Made by a program: the position numbers and the translations under genes
Shown: piece after piece, positions 30,244-39,173 of the stretch
Position numbering within the stretch: position 1 is the first letter of the stretch
How the letters are laid out: each line of letters opens with the position of its first letter
Notes under the pieces: generated by a model
Told to the model about the DNA's origin: nothing
Database searches by the model: none
What the model saw: only the letters and a program-made list of their open reading frames with translations
Assembly (NCBI GenBank): GCA_001839685.1
Contig: MLAK01001259.1
Location: 104,235-168,234 of the forward strand
Length of the DNA: 64,000 bases
Source of the DNA: Tritrichomonas foetus
Taxonomy: Eukaryota; Parabasalia; Tritrichomonadida; Tritrichomonadidae
Direction: 5' to 3'

Positions 30244-31527
30244 ATGGACGAAGAGACGAACAAGAAAATCGATATCGAAAACGTTAAATACCCCGTTGTT
30301 CATCGAGCCCTCAAGAAATTTCAATGGACACAGACAAAAGGTGATAAAAATGCACTAATCGTGTGGTGGGATGGACTTATTCCAAAAGAAGAGTTCTACT
30401 CATTCCTTCCACATCAAAAGATCAACAAAATACCAGGAATGAATATTTTGTGCCTCAAATGCAATTTTTTCCAAGCATTGAATCACATGAAAATATTATT
30501 TGATCAGTTTTTCAATTTCTATCCAACCACCTTCATCCTACCAATTCAATATCCAGAATTCCAAAATGAGCATTTAAAACTCACTGGAAAAAACAACAGA
30601 ACAGTGACTTGGATTTTGAAACCGAAAAGCGGTTGTGGTGGAAATGGAATTCGCCTTGTTCAGAATATTTTTGATTTGGCCAGTTTGTCACAACAGGCGG
30701 TTATTCAAAGATACGTTGAACCGTTTCTTCTTGGTGGTTATAAATTTGATTTTAGATTGTATGTATTAATCACAAATTTATCGCCTTTTACTGTTTATAT
30801 TTATAATGAAGGACTGACAAGATTTTGTTCACATATGTATACAAAACCAAATCAACTTAACATTGATGATAAATATTCACATTTAACAAATACTGCAGTT
30901 AATGTAGAAAACCAAAATAATAATAATAATATATTACAATTATTTTCATTAGTTTTATCTCAGATATGCAGAATTGACCAACGCGGTGAAAACATTTGGG
31001 ACAAAATTAAAAATGTTGTTATGCTTACTCTTGTGGCTGTATATCCAGAAATTCTAAAAAGTGTAGCAGACCATAATACTGATCGGCCCATTAAATATAA
31101 ATATTTCCGAGCGACTGATTCACCTGGTCCTCCATTGGATTCTCTTCACAAATATTTTCATCTTCTTGGAATTGACATAATGCTTAATAGAAAATTGGAT
31201 CCAATAGTACTTGAATTAAATGATCGACCATCACTTTGTGTAACGTTCAATATTGAAAGCGAAATGAAATCAAAACTCGTGTTAGATACGCTAAATTTAG
31301 TTTCTTCAAATGAAAAAGAAATTGGTGGATATGAGAAAATTTTACCAGTTGATTCGAATTCGCCTATCAGCACTGCAGTAAAAAACATGATTGCTAAATC
31401 CACAAAAACCGTGTCAAAGCGATTTTCACCTTTTTCATTTCATGGAGCTTCATCATCAAGAAGACTCGTCCCAAAGTCGAAACAGAGAACGATGGTTTTA
31501 CCGCCACTTTATAAGAGCACAATTTAA
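30244..31527 (+). CDS. Tubulin tyrosine ligase-like (TTLL) enzyme, probably a glutamylase
   Basis: A 427-residue ATP-grasp enzyme predicted to add amino-acid chains to tubulin tails. Visible family motifs: TWILKPKSGCGGNGIRLV (about 125-142, ATP-binding), QRYVEPFLLGGYKFDFRLYVLIT (about 156-180), YSHLTNTAVN (about 215) and LELNDRPSLCV (about 322, metal ligands Glu and Asn). The DFRLYVLIT string and the overall layout are as in TTLL polyglutamylases. The usual E-N-x-x-P-S motif is changed to E-L-N-D-R-P-S, a small deviation that keeps the acidic and Asn ligands. The C-terminus is short, basic and Ser-rich with no second domain. The likely site is axonemes, basal bodies or the pelta-axostyle. It sits near a NEK kinase, but the two have separate spacers. 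Confidence 0.85.
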   Translation: MDEETNKKIDIENVKYPVVHRALKKFQWTQTKGDKNALIVWWDGLIPKEEFYSFLPHQKINKIPGMNILCLKCNFFQALNHMKILFDQFFNFYPTTFILPIQYPEFQNEHLKLTGKNNRTVTWILKPKSGCGGNGIRLVQNIFDLASLSQQAVIQRYVEPFLLGGYKFDFRLYVLITNLSPFTVYIYNEGLTRFCSHMYTKPNQLNIDDKYSHLTNTAVNVENQNNNNNILQLFSLVLSQICRIDQRGENIWDKIKNVVMLTLVAVYPEILKSVADHNTDRPIKYKYFRATDSPGPPLDSLHKYFHLLGIDIMLNRKLDPIVLELNDRPSLCVTFNIESEMKSKLVLDTLNLVSSNEKEIGGYEKILPVDSNSPISTAVKNMIAKSTKTVSKRFSPFSFHGASSSRRLVPKSKQRTMVLPPLYKSTI

Positions 31528-31873
31528 ATTAATTTGTTGCTTACTGTTTGTTATTTATAAATATAATAGATTTTATATTTTCTCTATATTTATATTTTCT
31601 CTATATATCTATTTTCTTTATATTTATTGTATTTGTCAAGTGATCTATATATTGCAACAGATTTCTATACTGAAAATTGACATAGAAAAAACCCTTAGTT
31701 TTAAGGAAGGAATAATTAGAAAAATGAAAATATTAATATAAATCAAAGTTAACTCGACAGTAATAGTTTATAATCGTATTTATCACAATATAGAATATTT
31801 CACCATTGATTTGATTTGTATTGAATATTTAAAATTCCGCAAAATATCTAAAAAAAGACATCAATACATCTAG
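31528..31873. other. AT-rich spacer between convergent genes
   Basis: No gene seen. It includes short repeats of TATTTTCTCTATAT at about 31577-31612. Confidence 0.5.
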
Positions 31874-32908
31874 CTAGTTCACAGATATTGGTTCTTTATC
31901 ATCCCATTCGATATTGCTAATGCTTTCAGCCCAATCATCTAAGGATGTACTTATTTCAGCTTCAATAACTGTCACAGAACGAGGTTCTGTAGCACTATTA
32001 TTTCCACTAAAAGAACCGATATTCATAAAATGACAATTATTACAATAATAGTTATGATAACCATTAGAAAAACAATATGAATTGCAATTCGAACAATAAT
32101 TGTATGATCCATTGTTATAATTATCGCAAACATTTGTAGGAAAATTATTATAATTATTGAAAACATTATACGTGCTATTGGTCACATTTTGATAATTTGG
32201 GCTATAAGGTTGATAATTATTCATGAAAGTGACACAATTTGGACTATAAGGATAGTTGCTTGTATAATCAGAAGAATAGTTACATGTAGCATTTTGCATT
32301 GACTTTAGGTTTCTTTCATATTGACGATGAAGGAAAAGCCATCTGTTTTTGATAGTAATGTCTGTTCGATTCGGGAAGAATGCAGCAATAAGTTTCCACT
32401 TATGGCCATATTCTGCATATTTTTCATGGAGAAGGGCATCTTCTTCAGGTGTGAATGGCTCAGTTGATACTTCAGGTGCAAGGTAGTGCCTCCATCTCTC
32501 ACGACATTGTCTTTTATTTCGACCATCCATTTGAGCAGAAACAGTGTTCCAATCATCATCGCCGTATAATTCAATCAACGTTTGAAGTTTTTCATCTTCT
32601 TCTGGTGTAAACTTCGTTTTCTTATGAACTTTTATTACCTTCTTCTTAATTGCTTTAACTTTTTCGGTTGGAATATTATTGAAATCTGTCTTCTGTGTTT
32701 TATGTTTCAGATTATCTTTCGGACTTCCAAAATCAGGTCCAGAGAAGGATTCATAATCACCACTATCATGACTACTACAATCATTGCTCTCTGTATAAGC
32801 TTCACATTCACTATATTCATTTTTGCGGGAATAATTATTGTTGATTGTGAATGGCGAATTAAGGTTGCCATTGGCATTTTGGTTCTTTCGGGATGATCGA
32901 GTATTCAT
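31874..32908 (-). CDS. R2R3 Myb-type transcription factor
   Basis: A 344-residue protein with two Myb repeats (about residues 102-195). Repeat 2 reads KFTPEEDEKLQ ... WNTVSAQMDGRNKRQCRERWRHYL. Repeat 3 reads PFTPEEDALLHEKYAEYGHKWKLIAAFFPNRTDITIKNRWLFLHR. The tryptophan spacing fits DNA binding; the first Trp positions are Phe, as often seen in trichomonad Mybs. Trichomonad Myb proteins bind short AACGAT-like elements and control iron- and stress-responsive genes. An acidic, Ser-rich region precedes the DNA-binding domain. The remaining C-terminal half is an Asn/Tyr-rich low-complexity segment with several Cys residues, ending in an acidic helix (DDWAESISNIEWDDKE) that may be an activation region. 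The start is the ATG at 32908. Confidence 0.9.
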   Translation of the reverse strand: MNTRSSRKNQNANGNLNSPFTINNNYSRKNEYSECEAYTESNDCSSHDSGDYESFSGPDFGSPKDNLKHKTQKTDFNNIPTEKVKAIKKKVIKVHKKTKFTPEEDEKLQTLIELYGDDDWNTVSAQMDGRNKRQCRERWRHYLAPEVSTEPFTPEEDALLHEKYAEYGHKWKLIAAFFPNRTDITIKNRWLFLHRQYERNLKSMQNATCNYSSDYTSNYPYSPNCVTFMNNYQPYSPNYQNVTNSTYNVFNNYNNFPTNVCDNYNNGSYNYCSNCNSYCFSNGYHNYYCNNCHFMNIGSFSGNNSATEPRSVTVIEAEISTSLDDWAESISNIEWDDKEPISVN

Positions 32909-34160
32909 TGATGATTGTTAAAGATCGACGCGATTATGGATTTCTTTATAAAAAATGAAATGAGATCAAATATAATTGAAAATATCGAATAGTGTTTCCC
33001 TTAAATTTGAATTATGACTCAAATAGTTGAATGCATATTAATTTAAATTGAAATAATCTTAAATCATTTGTGTGTGAGTTTTCTGAATACTATCAAAAAT
33101 TAAATAAGACTAATTATTTTGAAAGAGATCAAGATGATTTTGAATATGTGCATCAAAAAATGAAGTATGAAAATAATTATTATATAATTTCGTGGTATCA
33201 ACTTTTTGAATATTTATTATTTTTACATTTTATGAGAGCTGTAACGCGATTATGTTCTCAATTACAAACACAAAAAGCTATTTAATTCAATATGATATAA
33301 ATAAGGTTGAATCACATAGAATTTTCTTGAGGATGTTTTGAATGATACTGCGATTTATGGAATAACTAACCAGAAAATGACATCTGGCTTAAAATAATGA
33401 TATAATGATGATATTAGACTATAAAGAAAAGGGCGACTTTCATCAATAACCATATTGAATTTTTTGAATGATCTTATAGAATATTTCTTATTTTCAATCA
33501 AATAAATATCAGAAATAAAATTGAGTTCAGTTATTTGATCTGAAGATTGGCTGATAGGTATTTGGTCAAGGTTACATTTCATGCTTAATGTGATGTAGTT
33601 AGTTTTATGAACTTTCTAGGTAGACTCATATGAATAAATTCTTCTTCATCTGAATCTTCATTTCATAATCAACTTGCTTAAACGGTCGCCATGAACAAAA
33701 AAATCCCTTGAATTTTCTTTACCTATTGAAATTTGAATAAACTTTACTCGATTATTAGAAATAAAATCATCAAGAAAATGATATATTCTCATCCTCACGA
33801 AAAAGTTAAGTGCTCTTGATGTACCCATTATCTAAATTCATCATTCAAAATTTGGATTTCTGGATATCAGCGTGATATTGGTATTGAGATTAATCAAATT
33901 CAGTGCGATATTTCAAGTTCCTGGTATGAATATTTAATATTCAATATTTTAGTATTTTAAACATTCATTAAAAACCAAAAAAATAAAGAAATTTCCCGTT
34001 TAGGTAATGATGAAATTTCTAAATCTGAAAAAAATTGGAAGAAACGAGATTTAAAGAGAATCAATCAAATCAGAATCAATGTAGAATATTATCAGTTAAT
34101 ATTTTCTTTATTACACAAGAAGTTTTCATAATCTCTAATATTTTATTTTCCCAAATTTTT
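32909..34160. other. 1.25-kb spacer
   Basis: No convincing gene. A 70-codon frame at about 33070-33285 has no ATG at its start and I do not count it. Confidence 0.45.
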
Positions 34161-35522
34161 TTATTTGGACAACATCTTCAGAACATTGCTTCCTCCTCCA
34201 TCTTCTTCTCCTTCCTGCGACTCCTTCTTCACTGTGAGGATGATATCAAGCGAGTAGGTGCTTAAATGAGGTGTCATTAAGTCGCCGAGGAAATTTTGAA
34301 GGTCTTCGGCAGTTTTTGGTTTCTCTTTTGAAATTTTCAGAATTGCCTGGTCAGTTGCAATCAAATTAGGAGCTTCTTCTTCAATTACTGCAATTGAATC
34401 TCTCCATTTTACTAATTCCATAATTATTTTAATTTCAGAATCACTTATTTCCGGATCAAGTTCAGCAATTGCCCTTGTTGCAGCTTCTGCTTCCTGCTGG
34501 CCGAAAACGTATGGCAAGCTTGGTAGGAAATATTCTTTCTTGAGAAAAACATTCGAATCAATATTTTTCAATTTATCATATGCAACTTGCGATAAATACC
34601 AAACACTTTGAGCTGCAATCAGTAGAAGTTTTTCATCTAATGGCCTGATCCGCCAATCAACAATACACTTTTTCAATGGCTCGACGATAAGGTCCTCAAA
34701 AAGTGAATCATCTGTACAAACATCCAAAAGTGAGGAAATATAAAGCGAGTGAGATTCAGCAAGTATTTGGAGATCTGATTCAGCGTCGTACATTACTTTC
34801 ACAATTTGCGGGTTCATTAACAAATCGTATAGAGGCTTCAAATTGGCACGAATTTTTAATATATCGAATACATAAACTTGATATTGAGGAGACATAACCA
34901 ACAGTAGCGAGCAGTATGGTCTGTATGTCCTAATTCTGTGATTCTGGCATGCAACAAATACGGGGCCGTTTGGGAAAGCTTGAATTAATCGATTGCAAAA
35001 TTCCATTTCGGCTGGAACGTCGCTTATGTAGTGGATTTTCGATATTTCGAGTTTCGGCGGATTCGGGTTTGATATGACTGGAAGTGAAGCGAGCGGTATG
35101 ATTTCTGGTTTCGGTGGTGGAATATTTGATGATATAACAAATTTTGGTGGTTTTGGAATATTTTTTGAATAGAATACTTCGAAATCGCCTATCTGACAGT
35201 GCTCAACATCCGCAGCAGCTTTGGCCTGATTTTGAGGAGGATTATCGAGAATGTCCAAATCTTTGGAATTTAACAGATTTGAAATGGCCCTGTCCCCATC
35301 GAGGAAGGCGTCCTCAGTTGGCTCGACTGGCTCGGTGAGAACGTGAGAAGTTAGCTGCGAATAGATATTTAATGTGCGATCCGAAAGAGCTGTCATTTTT
35401 TCGCGATAATCATCATCGAGCATCTTAAAACGAAAATCGAAATCTCGCGGAAGGCTGTTCGCAATAATTGTAAGGTCAATCAAGTCGTTCATGAATTCAT
35501 CTATTTCATCTTTGGGATTCAT
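34161..35522 (-). CDS. Rrp6-like exosome protein without exonuclease active site
   Basis: A 453-residue protein with the Rrp6/EXOSC10 layout: an N-terminal PMC2NT-like helical region (about 1-80), a DEDD-type exonuclease fold (about 165-325) and an HRDC domain (about 344-425). The family strings NHRIRTY, VDWRIRPL and AYDKL are clear. The catalytic residues are not. The first motif, normally D-x-E in VDLEHHSYR, reads VACQNHRIR (about 188). The motif II Asp is kept (YDAESDL, about 245). The motif III Y-x-x-x-D reads IAAQS (about 302). The segment between motif II and the WRIRPL string is also shortened. So four of five active-site residues are lost, and the protein is probably a structural exosome or Mtr4-type partner. 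A true Rrp6 should exist elsewhere in the genome. Confidence 0.8.
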   Translation of the reverse strand: MNPKDEIDEFMNDLIDLTIIANSLPRDFDFRFKMLDDDYREKMTALSDRTLNIYSQLTSHVLTEPVEPTEDAFLDGDRAISNLLNSKDLDILDNPPQNQAKAAADVEHCQIGDFEVFYSKNIPKPPKFVISSNIPPPKPEIIPLASLPVISNPNPPKLEISKIHYISDVPAEMEFCNRLIQAFPNGPVFVACQNHRIRTYRPYCSLLLVMSPQYQVYVFDILKIRANLKPLYDLLMNPQIVKVMYDAESDLQILAESHSLYISSLLDVCTDDSLFEDLIVEPLKKCIVDWRIRPLDEKLLLIAAQSVWYLSQVAYDKLKNIDSNVFLKKEYFLPSLPYVFGQQEAEAATRAIAELDPEISDSEIKIIMELVKWRDSIAVIEEEAPNLIATDQAILKISKEKPKTAEDLQNFLGDLMTPHLSTYSLDIILTVKKESQEGEEDGGGSNVLKMLSK

Positions 35523-35859
35523 GATTTCTTTTTTTGATGGTCAATCTTTTTGGCTATTCTAAGGTCAATTAATTTTGATTGTGACTCAAATTAATTCTGA
35601 TGGAATTCTATCAGATAATTCGAATTAATTCAATTACATTCAAATTATCCACTTTACATTATCAATAAATCTCCATTATTTAAGATTAATTTATAGTAAA
35701 AAGATTGTTTTTTTCATTTCATTAAGTAAATAGGATATAAAAATTAGATAATATGGCTAACATAAAAAGAAAAGATCGAGATACGCGTTAGAAATATTAT
35801 TGACATGTTACATAAAAAAAGGAGTCTTCTTTGTGCACTTCACTTTTGTCCATTTCCAC
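35523..35859. promoter_or_regulatory. Divergent intergenic region with initiator motifs
   Basis: Separates the Rrp6-like and ankyrin genes. TCACTT (35840-35845) and CCATTTCC (35850-35857) lie within 20 bases of the ankyrin ATG at 35860 and fit the trichomonad initiator. The open frame upstream of this ATG has no ATG of its own, which supports 35860 as the start. Confidence 0.5.
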
Positions 35860-38800
35860 ATGATTCATTTGGAGGAAAGAGATGAAGATAAGTTAGATAT
35901 ATCAAGTATTGGATTTTTACAAGATTCTCTTATTCAAATTACGGTCGATAATTTTGAGCATCAGATCGTTTCAATTCTTTCATCAAAGTATGTCAAATCA
36001 AAAAAACATATGTGTCAATTTCTTCACACTATTGATTGTGTGTGTTTGAGTCGACCACTTTTAGTGAATCTTTTGACAAAGCTTTTATCTTTCCTTTTGG
36101 ATTCAATAAAAGCTTTTTTCAGTTCAGATGAATTATGTTTTACTCTTTCACATAAAAGGATCATACTTTTATTATATGAAGAAAATATTATCAGCATTCA
36201 TTCAATTATCAAAAAATCATTCTCGGATTTTGAACTTTTTTATTATTTCTGTAAAGAAATTGAAGTTTTTGATATTAAATCTTACCAAAAAATTATTGAA
36301 GAAAATCAATGGCTTAAATATCGAATATCAAATTTGAAGTACGACGAATTTGAACAGCATCGCTCAAAAGGTGTAAATGATGATCCTTTAGCATTATCGA
36401 TTCGAAATGATGATCTTGACATGTTTCAAGCAATTCTTGAACAAACTAACTTAAAAATACATTCAAAGATTCCATTTTCTTTATTTGAAACAAGCTCTAT
36501 TGTCAATTTTCCAGAAAAAATGCCAACTTTAATTGAATATGCTGCTTTTTTTGGTTCTTTTTCAATTTTCAAATATTTATGGGAAAAGGACCCTTCTCAA
36601 AGTTCACCAAGATTAGCACACTTTGCAATTGCTGGTGGAAATGTTAAAATTTTGAATATTTTGGAAGAATGTAAAACTACAAACATTGATGAAAATTGTG
36701 TAAATACAGCAATTAGATTTAATAGAAATGATATAGTTGATTATTTACACTATCGCTATAATATTGACTTTTCTGGAACATCTTTTGCGTCAACTATAAA
36801 ATATCATAATTTTTGTTGTTTTGAACAAATTTTGGAAGAATTAAAAATTTTGTTTGATGAAAAAACTGGAAACGGTTGGAATCCTTTGCATTTTGCTGCT
36901 GAAAGTAATTCTTGTGAAATTGCTTCTTTTTTAATAAATAATTCTGCTGATGTTAATTCTACAACTAATCATGGAATTTATATTAAAAAATTTCATTTAA
37001 CACCGCTATCAATTGCCATTTGTAATGGAAATTATAATATTTTTCTTTTTTTACTATCAATAAAAGAAATAGATTTAAATATTCCTGACATTGAAGGTAT
37101 TTTATTTTGATTGGTTTATAGAACACCAATTCATTGGGCCATTATTAAACATGAAACTCAAATGGTTCAAATTTTATCAAACAAAGAAAATATTAATTTA
37201 AATCTTCTCACAAAAAACATTTTCATTTTCAAATTTATGGTGTTTTTCCTTTAAAATTTATTTCTCTCCACTTCATTTTGCTGTTTATTGTGAAACACTA
37301 GAAATTATTCAAATATTAGTTACATTAAATAAAGTAAATATTAACATTCAAGATTTCGATGGATGGACTCCTCTTCATTGGGCAGTTCATCAAAATCAAA
37401 TTAAAATAATCAATTGTTTATTATCTTTAGATGAAATTGATTTAAATATTAAAAATAAAAGCGACAGAAAACCATTCTTATTAGCAGTTGAATTAGAAAA
37501 TGTTGATTGTGCTAAAATTATTGGAAAACATCCAAAAACTGACATCAATACTAAAAATGAAAATGGTTTATCTGGTCTTCATATTGCTGGAAAAAACGGG
37601 AATTCTATTTTGTGTGAATTTTTATTAAATTTTGAGAATTGTGAAATAAATAGTCAAGATAAAAATGGATACACTGCACTTCACTATTCAGCATACTTTA
37701 ATAATTGCGATATTGTCATTATGTTAATGATTGATAGTCGTTCAGACTTAAATATACAAACGAATACCGGAATGACTGCTCTTCATTTCGCGACACTTAA
37801 AAATAATTATCATGTTGTTGAAGCTTTATTAAATTCGAGGAAAATTGATACCAATATTCAACAAAATGAAGGAATTGATTTTTTTATTTATTTGGTACCT
37901 TTACATATTGCTTGTAAAAATGGAAATTATTTCTTAGTAAGACTTTTAATGTCTATCGAGTTAACTAATGTAAATGCACAAGATGTGGAAGGCAGAACAC
38001 CTCTTCATTATGCTGTAATGAATAACCATTTAAATACTGTAATAGAGTTACTTAAATCTCCACAAATTAATGTAAATGCAAAACAAGCAGATGAATTAAC
38101 TGCACTTCATCTTGCTGCTGAAAAAAGATTTATGAATATTATTCAAGTTTTAATTCAAAATGCTGGAATTGATTTTTATACAAAATTGTCCAATGGATCA
38201 ACAGTTTTTCATGAAGCTGTTCGAAGTATGAATCTGGAATTAGTAAGAAATATTTTATCTACAAATTTTGATGTGAATTGTGCGGATGATTTTGGATGTA
38301 CTGCACTTCATATTGCTTGCCAAATTGGATTTATTGATTGCATTAAGTTATTACTTTTAAATGAAAAAATTGATGTTAATCTTCAACAAAAAGTTTTTTC
38401 TTTTCTTTTTTCATAATGTTCCAGAATTTTTTTAAAGGAGTCTTTCCATATTTTTTATAAAGTCCCTATCCATATTGCAATAGAAACAAGCAATGTTGAA
38501 ATTGTAAAGCTACTCTTATCAGATCAACGGATGAATGCAAATATAGCAACCAATGAAATTTATCTCACACATTAATGGCATTTGTGTTATTTGTTAATAT
38601 GACATCTCTACATTTTGCTTCTCTTGCAGGAAATGTTGAAATGGTTGAACTAATTTCTAATTTCCCTGGAATGGATCTAAATGCAAAAAATAGTATTTCT
38701 TTTAGTTGTTGTATCAAGTTAAAACAAATGTTATATGATGAAACCCCTTTACATTTAGCTGTTAAAAATAACCACATTGATGCTGCAATGTTGTTAGCTT

Positions 38801-38965
38801 CAAAGGAAGGAATCGATTTAAATGCAAAAGATTCGGTTTACTCATTTATTTTTATGAAGGAGTTCTTTATTTCATATTCATCAAAATCCAATGCAAGCTT
38901 TAATATCCAGAAATGAAAATGCTGTTACCATTCTATCACGAAATCCTGATTGTCATATTCAATAA
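35860..38965 (+). CDS. Ankyrin-repeat protein interrupted by 14 mini-inserts
   Basis: The N-terminal 300 residues are helical and of the type found before ankyrin repeats in trichomonad proteins (a TLIEYAAFFGS string is typical). About 18 ankyrin repeats follow to the end. Read directly, the frame breaks at 37108 (TGA) and again several times later. All breaks vanish if 14 AT-rich segments of 18-22 bp are left out; each lies in the D-x-x-G-x-T-P turn of a repeat. The remaining 2,829 bases form one frame of 942 codons that ends at 38963-38965 (TAA) with complete repeats, including a well-formed last one (DSEGQNPMQAL, then SRNPDCHIQ). Ten repeats have no insert. Ankyrin proteins of this kind are thought to bind protein partners; no enzymatic domain is present. 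Whether the mature mRNA lacks the inserts is unknown. Confidence 0.7.
36976..36996 (+). other. Ankyrin mini-insert A (21 bp)
   Basis: Begins ATTTAT and ends TTTCAT. It lies between GGA and TTA-ACA-CCG, so that removal gives NHG-L-TPL. Confidence 0.6.
37099..37119 (+). other. Ankyrin mini-insert B (21 bp) carrying the first stop codon
   Basis: Begins ATTTTA and ends GTTTAT, and contains an in-frame TGA (37108-37110). Removal joins GGT to AGA-ACA-CCA and gives IEG-R-TPIHWA. Confidence 0.65.
37219..37261 (+). other. Ankyrin mini-inserts D1 and D2 (20 + 20 bp) around a Gly codon
   Basis: D1 is 37219-37238, D2 is 37242-37261, separated by GGT. Both end TTTAT. Together they shift the frame by one; removing both gives TKNG-F-SPLHFAV. 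Confidence 0.65.
37874..37891 (+). other. Ankyrin mini-insert C (18 bp)
   Basis: Reads ATTGAT...TTTAT and keeps the frame. Removal gives NEG-LV-PLHIA. Confidence 0.55.
38393..38458 (+). other. Ankyrin mini-inserts E1, E2, E3 (22 + 19 + 19 bp)
   Basis: E1 38393-38414, E2 38418-38436, E3 38440-38458, separated by AAT and GGA. Removing all three gives QQKNG-KV-PIHIA. E2 is the least typical (it ends AAA) and its borders are the least certain. Confidence 0.55.
38558..38598 (+). other. Ankyrin mini-inserts F1 and F2 (19 + 19 bp)
   Basis: F1 38558-38576, F2 38580-38598, separated by GGC. Both begin ATTT and end TTAAT. Removal gives TNEG-MT-SLHFA. Confidence 0.65.
38695..38736 (+). other. Ankyrin mini-inserts G1 and G2 (20 + 19 bp)
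   Basis: G1 38695-38714, G2 38718-38736, separated by CAA. Removal gives NAKNSQDE-TPLHLAV. Confidence 0.55.
38836..38881 (+). other. Ankyrin mini-inserts H1 and H2 (20 + 20 bp)
   Basis: H1 38836-38855, H2 38862-38881, separated by GAAGGA. Both begin GTT and end AT. Removal gives NAKDSEG-QN-PMQAL and opens the frame to the final TAA at 38963. Confidence 0.65.
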
Positions 38966-39173
38966 AAATTCTCTCTCCGATGTTTCTTCAATTTATTGCT
39001 ATCATTTCTACATTTATCCAGTCTTTATTCAAATATAATGTTATTTATTACTTTTGTGAAAATTCATAAAATCTTTATATGCTAAGTTAACCTATTTAAA
39101 AATGCCAAAAAAGGATAAAGATAGTAAAATAAAATATAATTTACAAACATATACACGCAAGATATTATAACTT

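Noticed and set aside
33070..33285. Open frame of 71 codons
   Set aside because: It starts with GTG, not ATG, is low in complexity and has no domain.
37099..37123. A 25-base GT...AG intron (GTATTT...TTATAG) across insert B
   Set aside because: Removing it would shift the frame out of the ankyrin repeat; removing the 21-base segment keeps it. The other inserts lack GT-AG pairs altogether.
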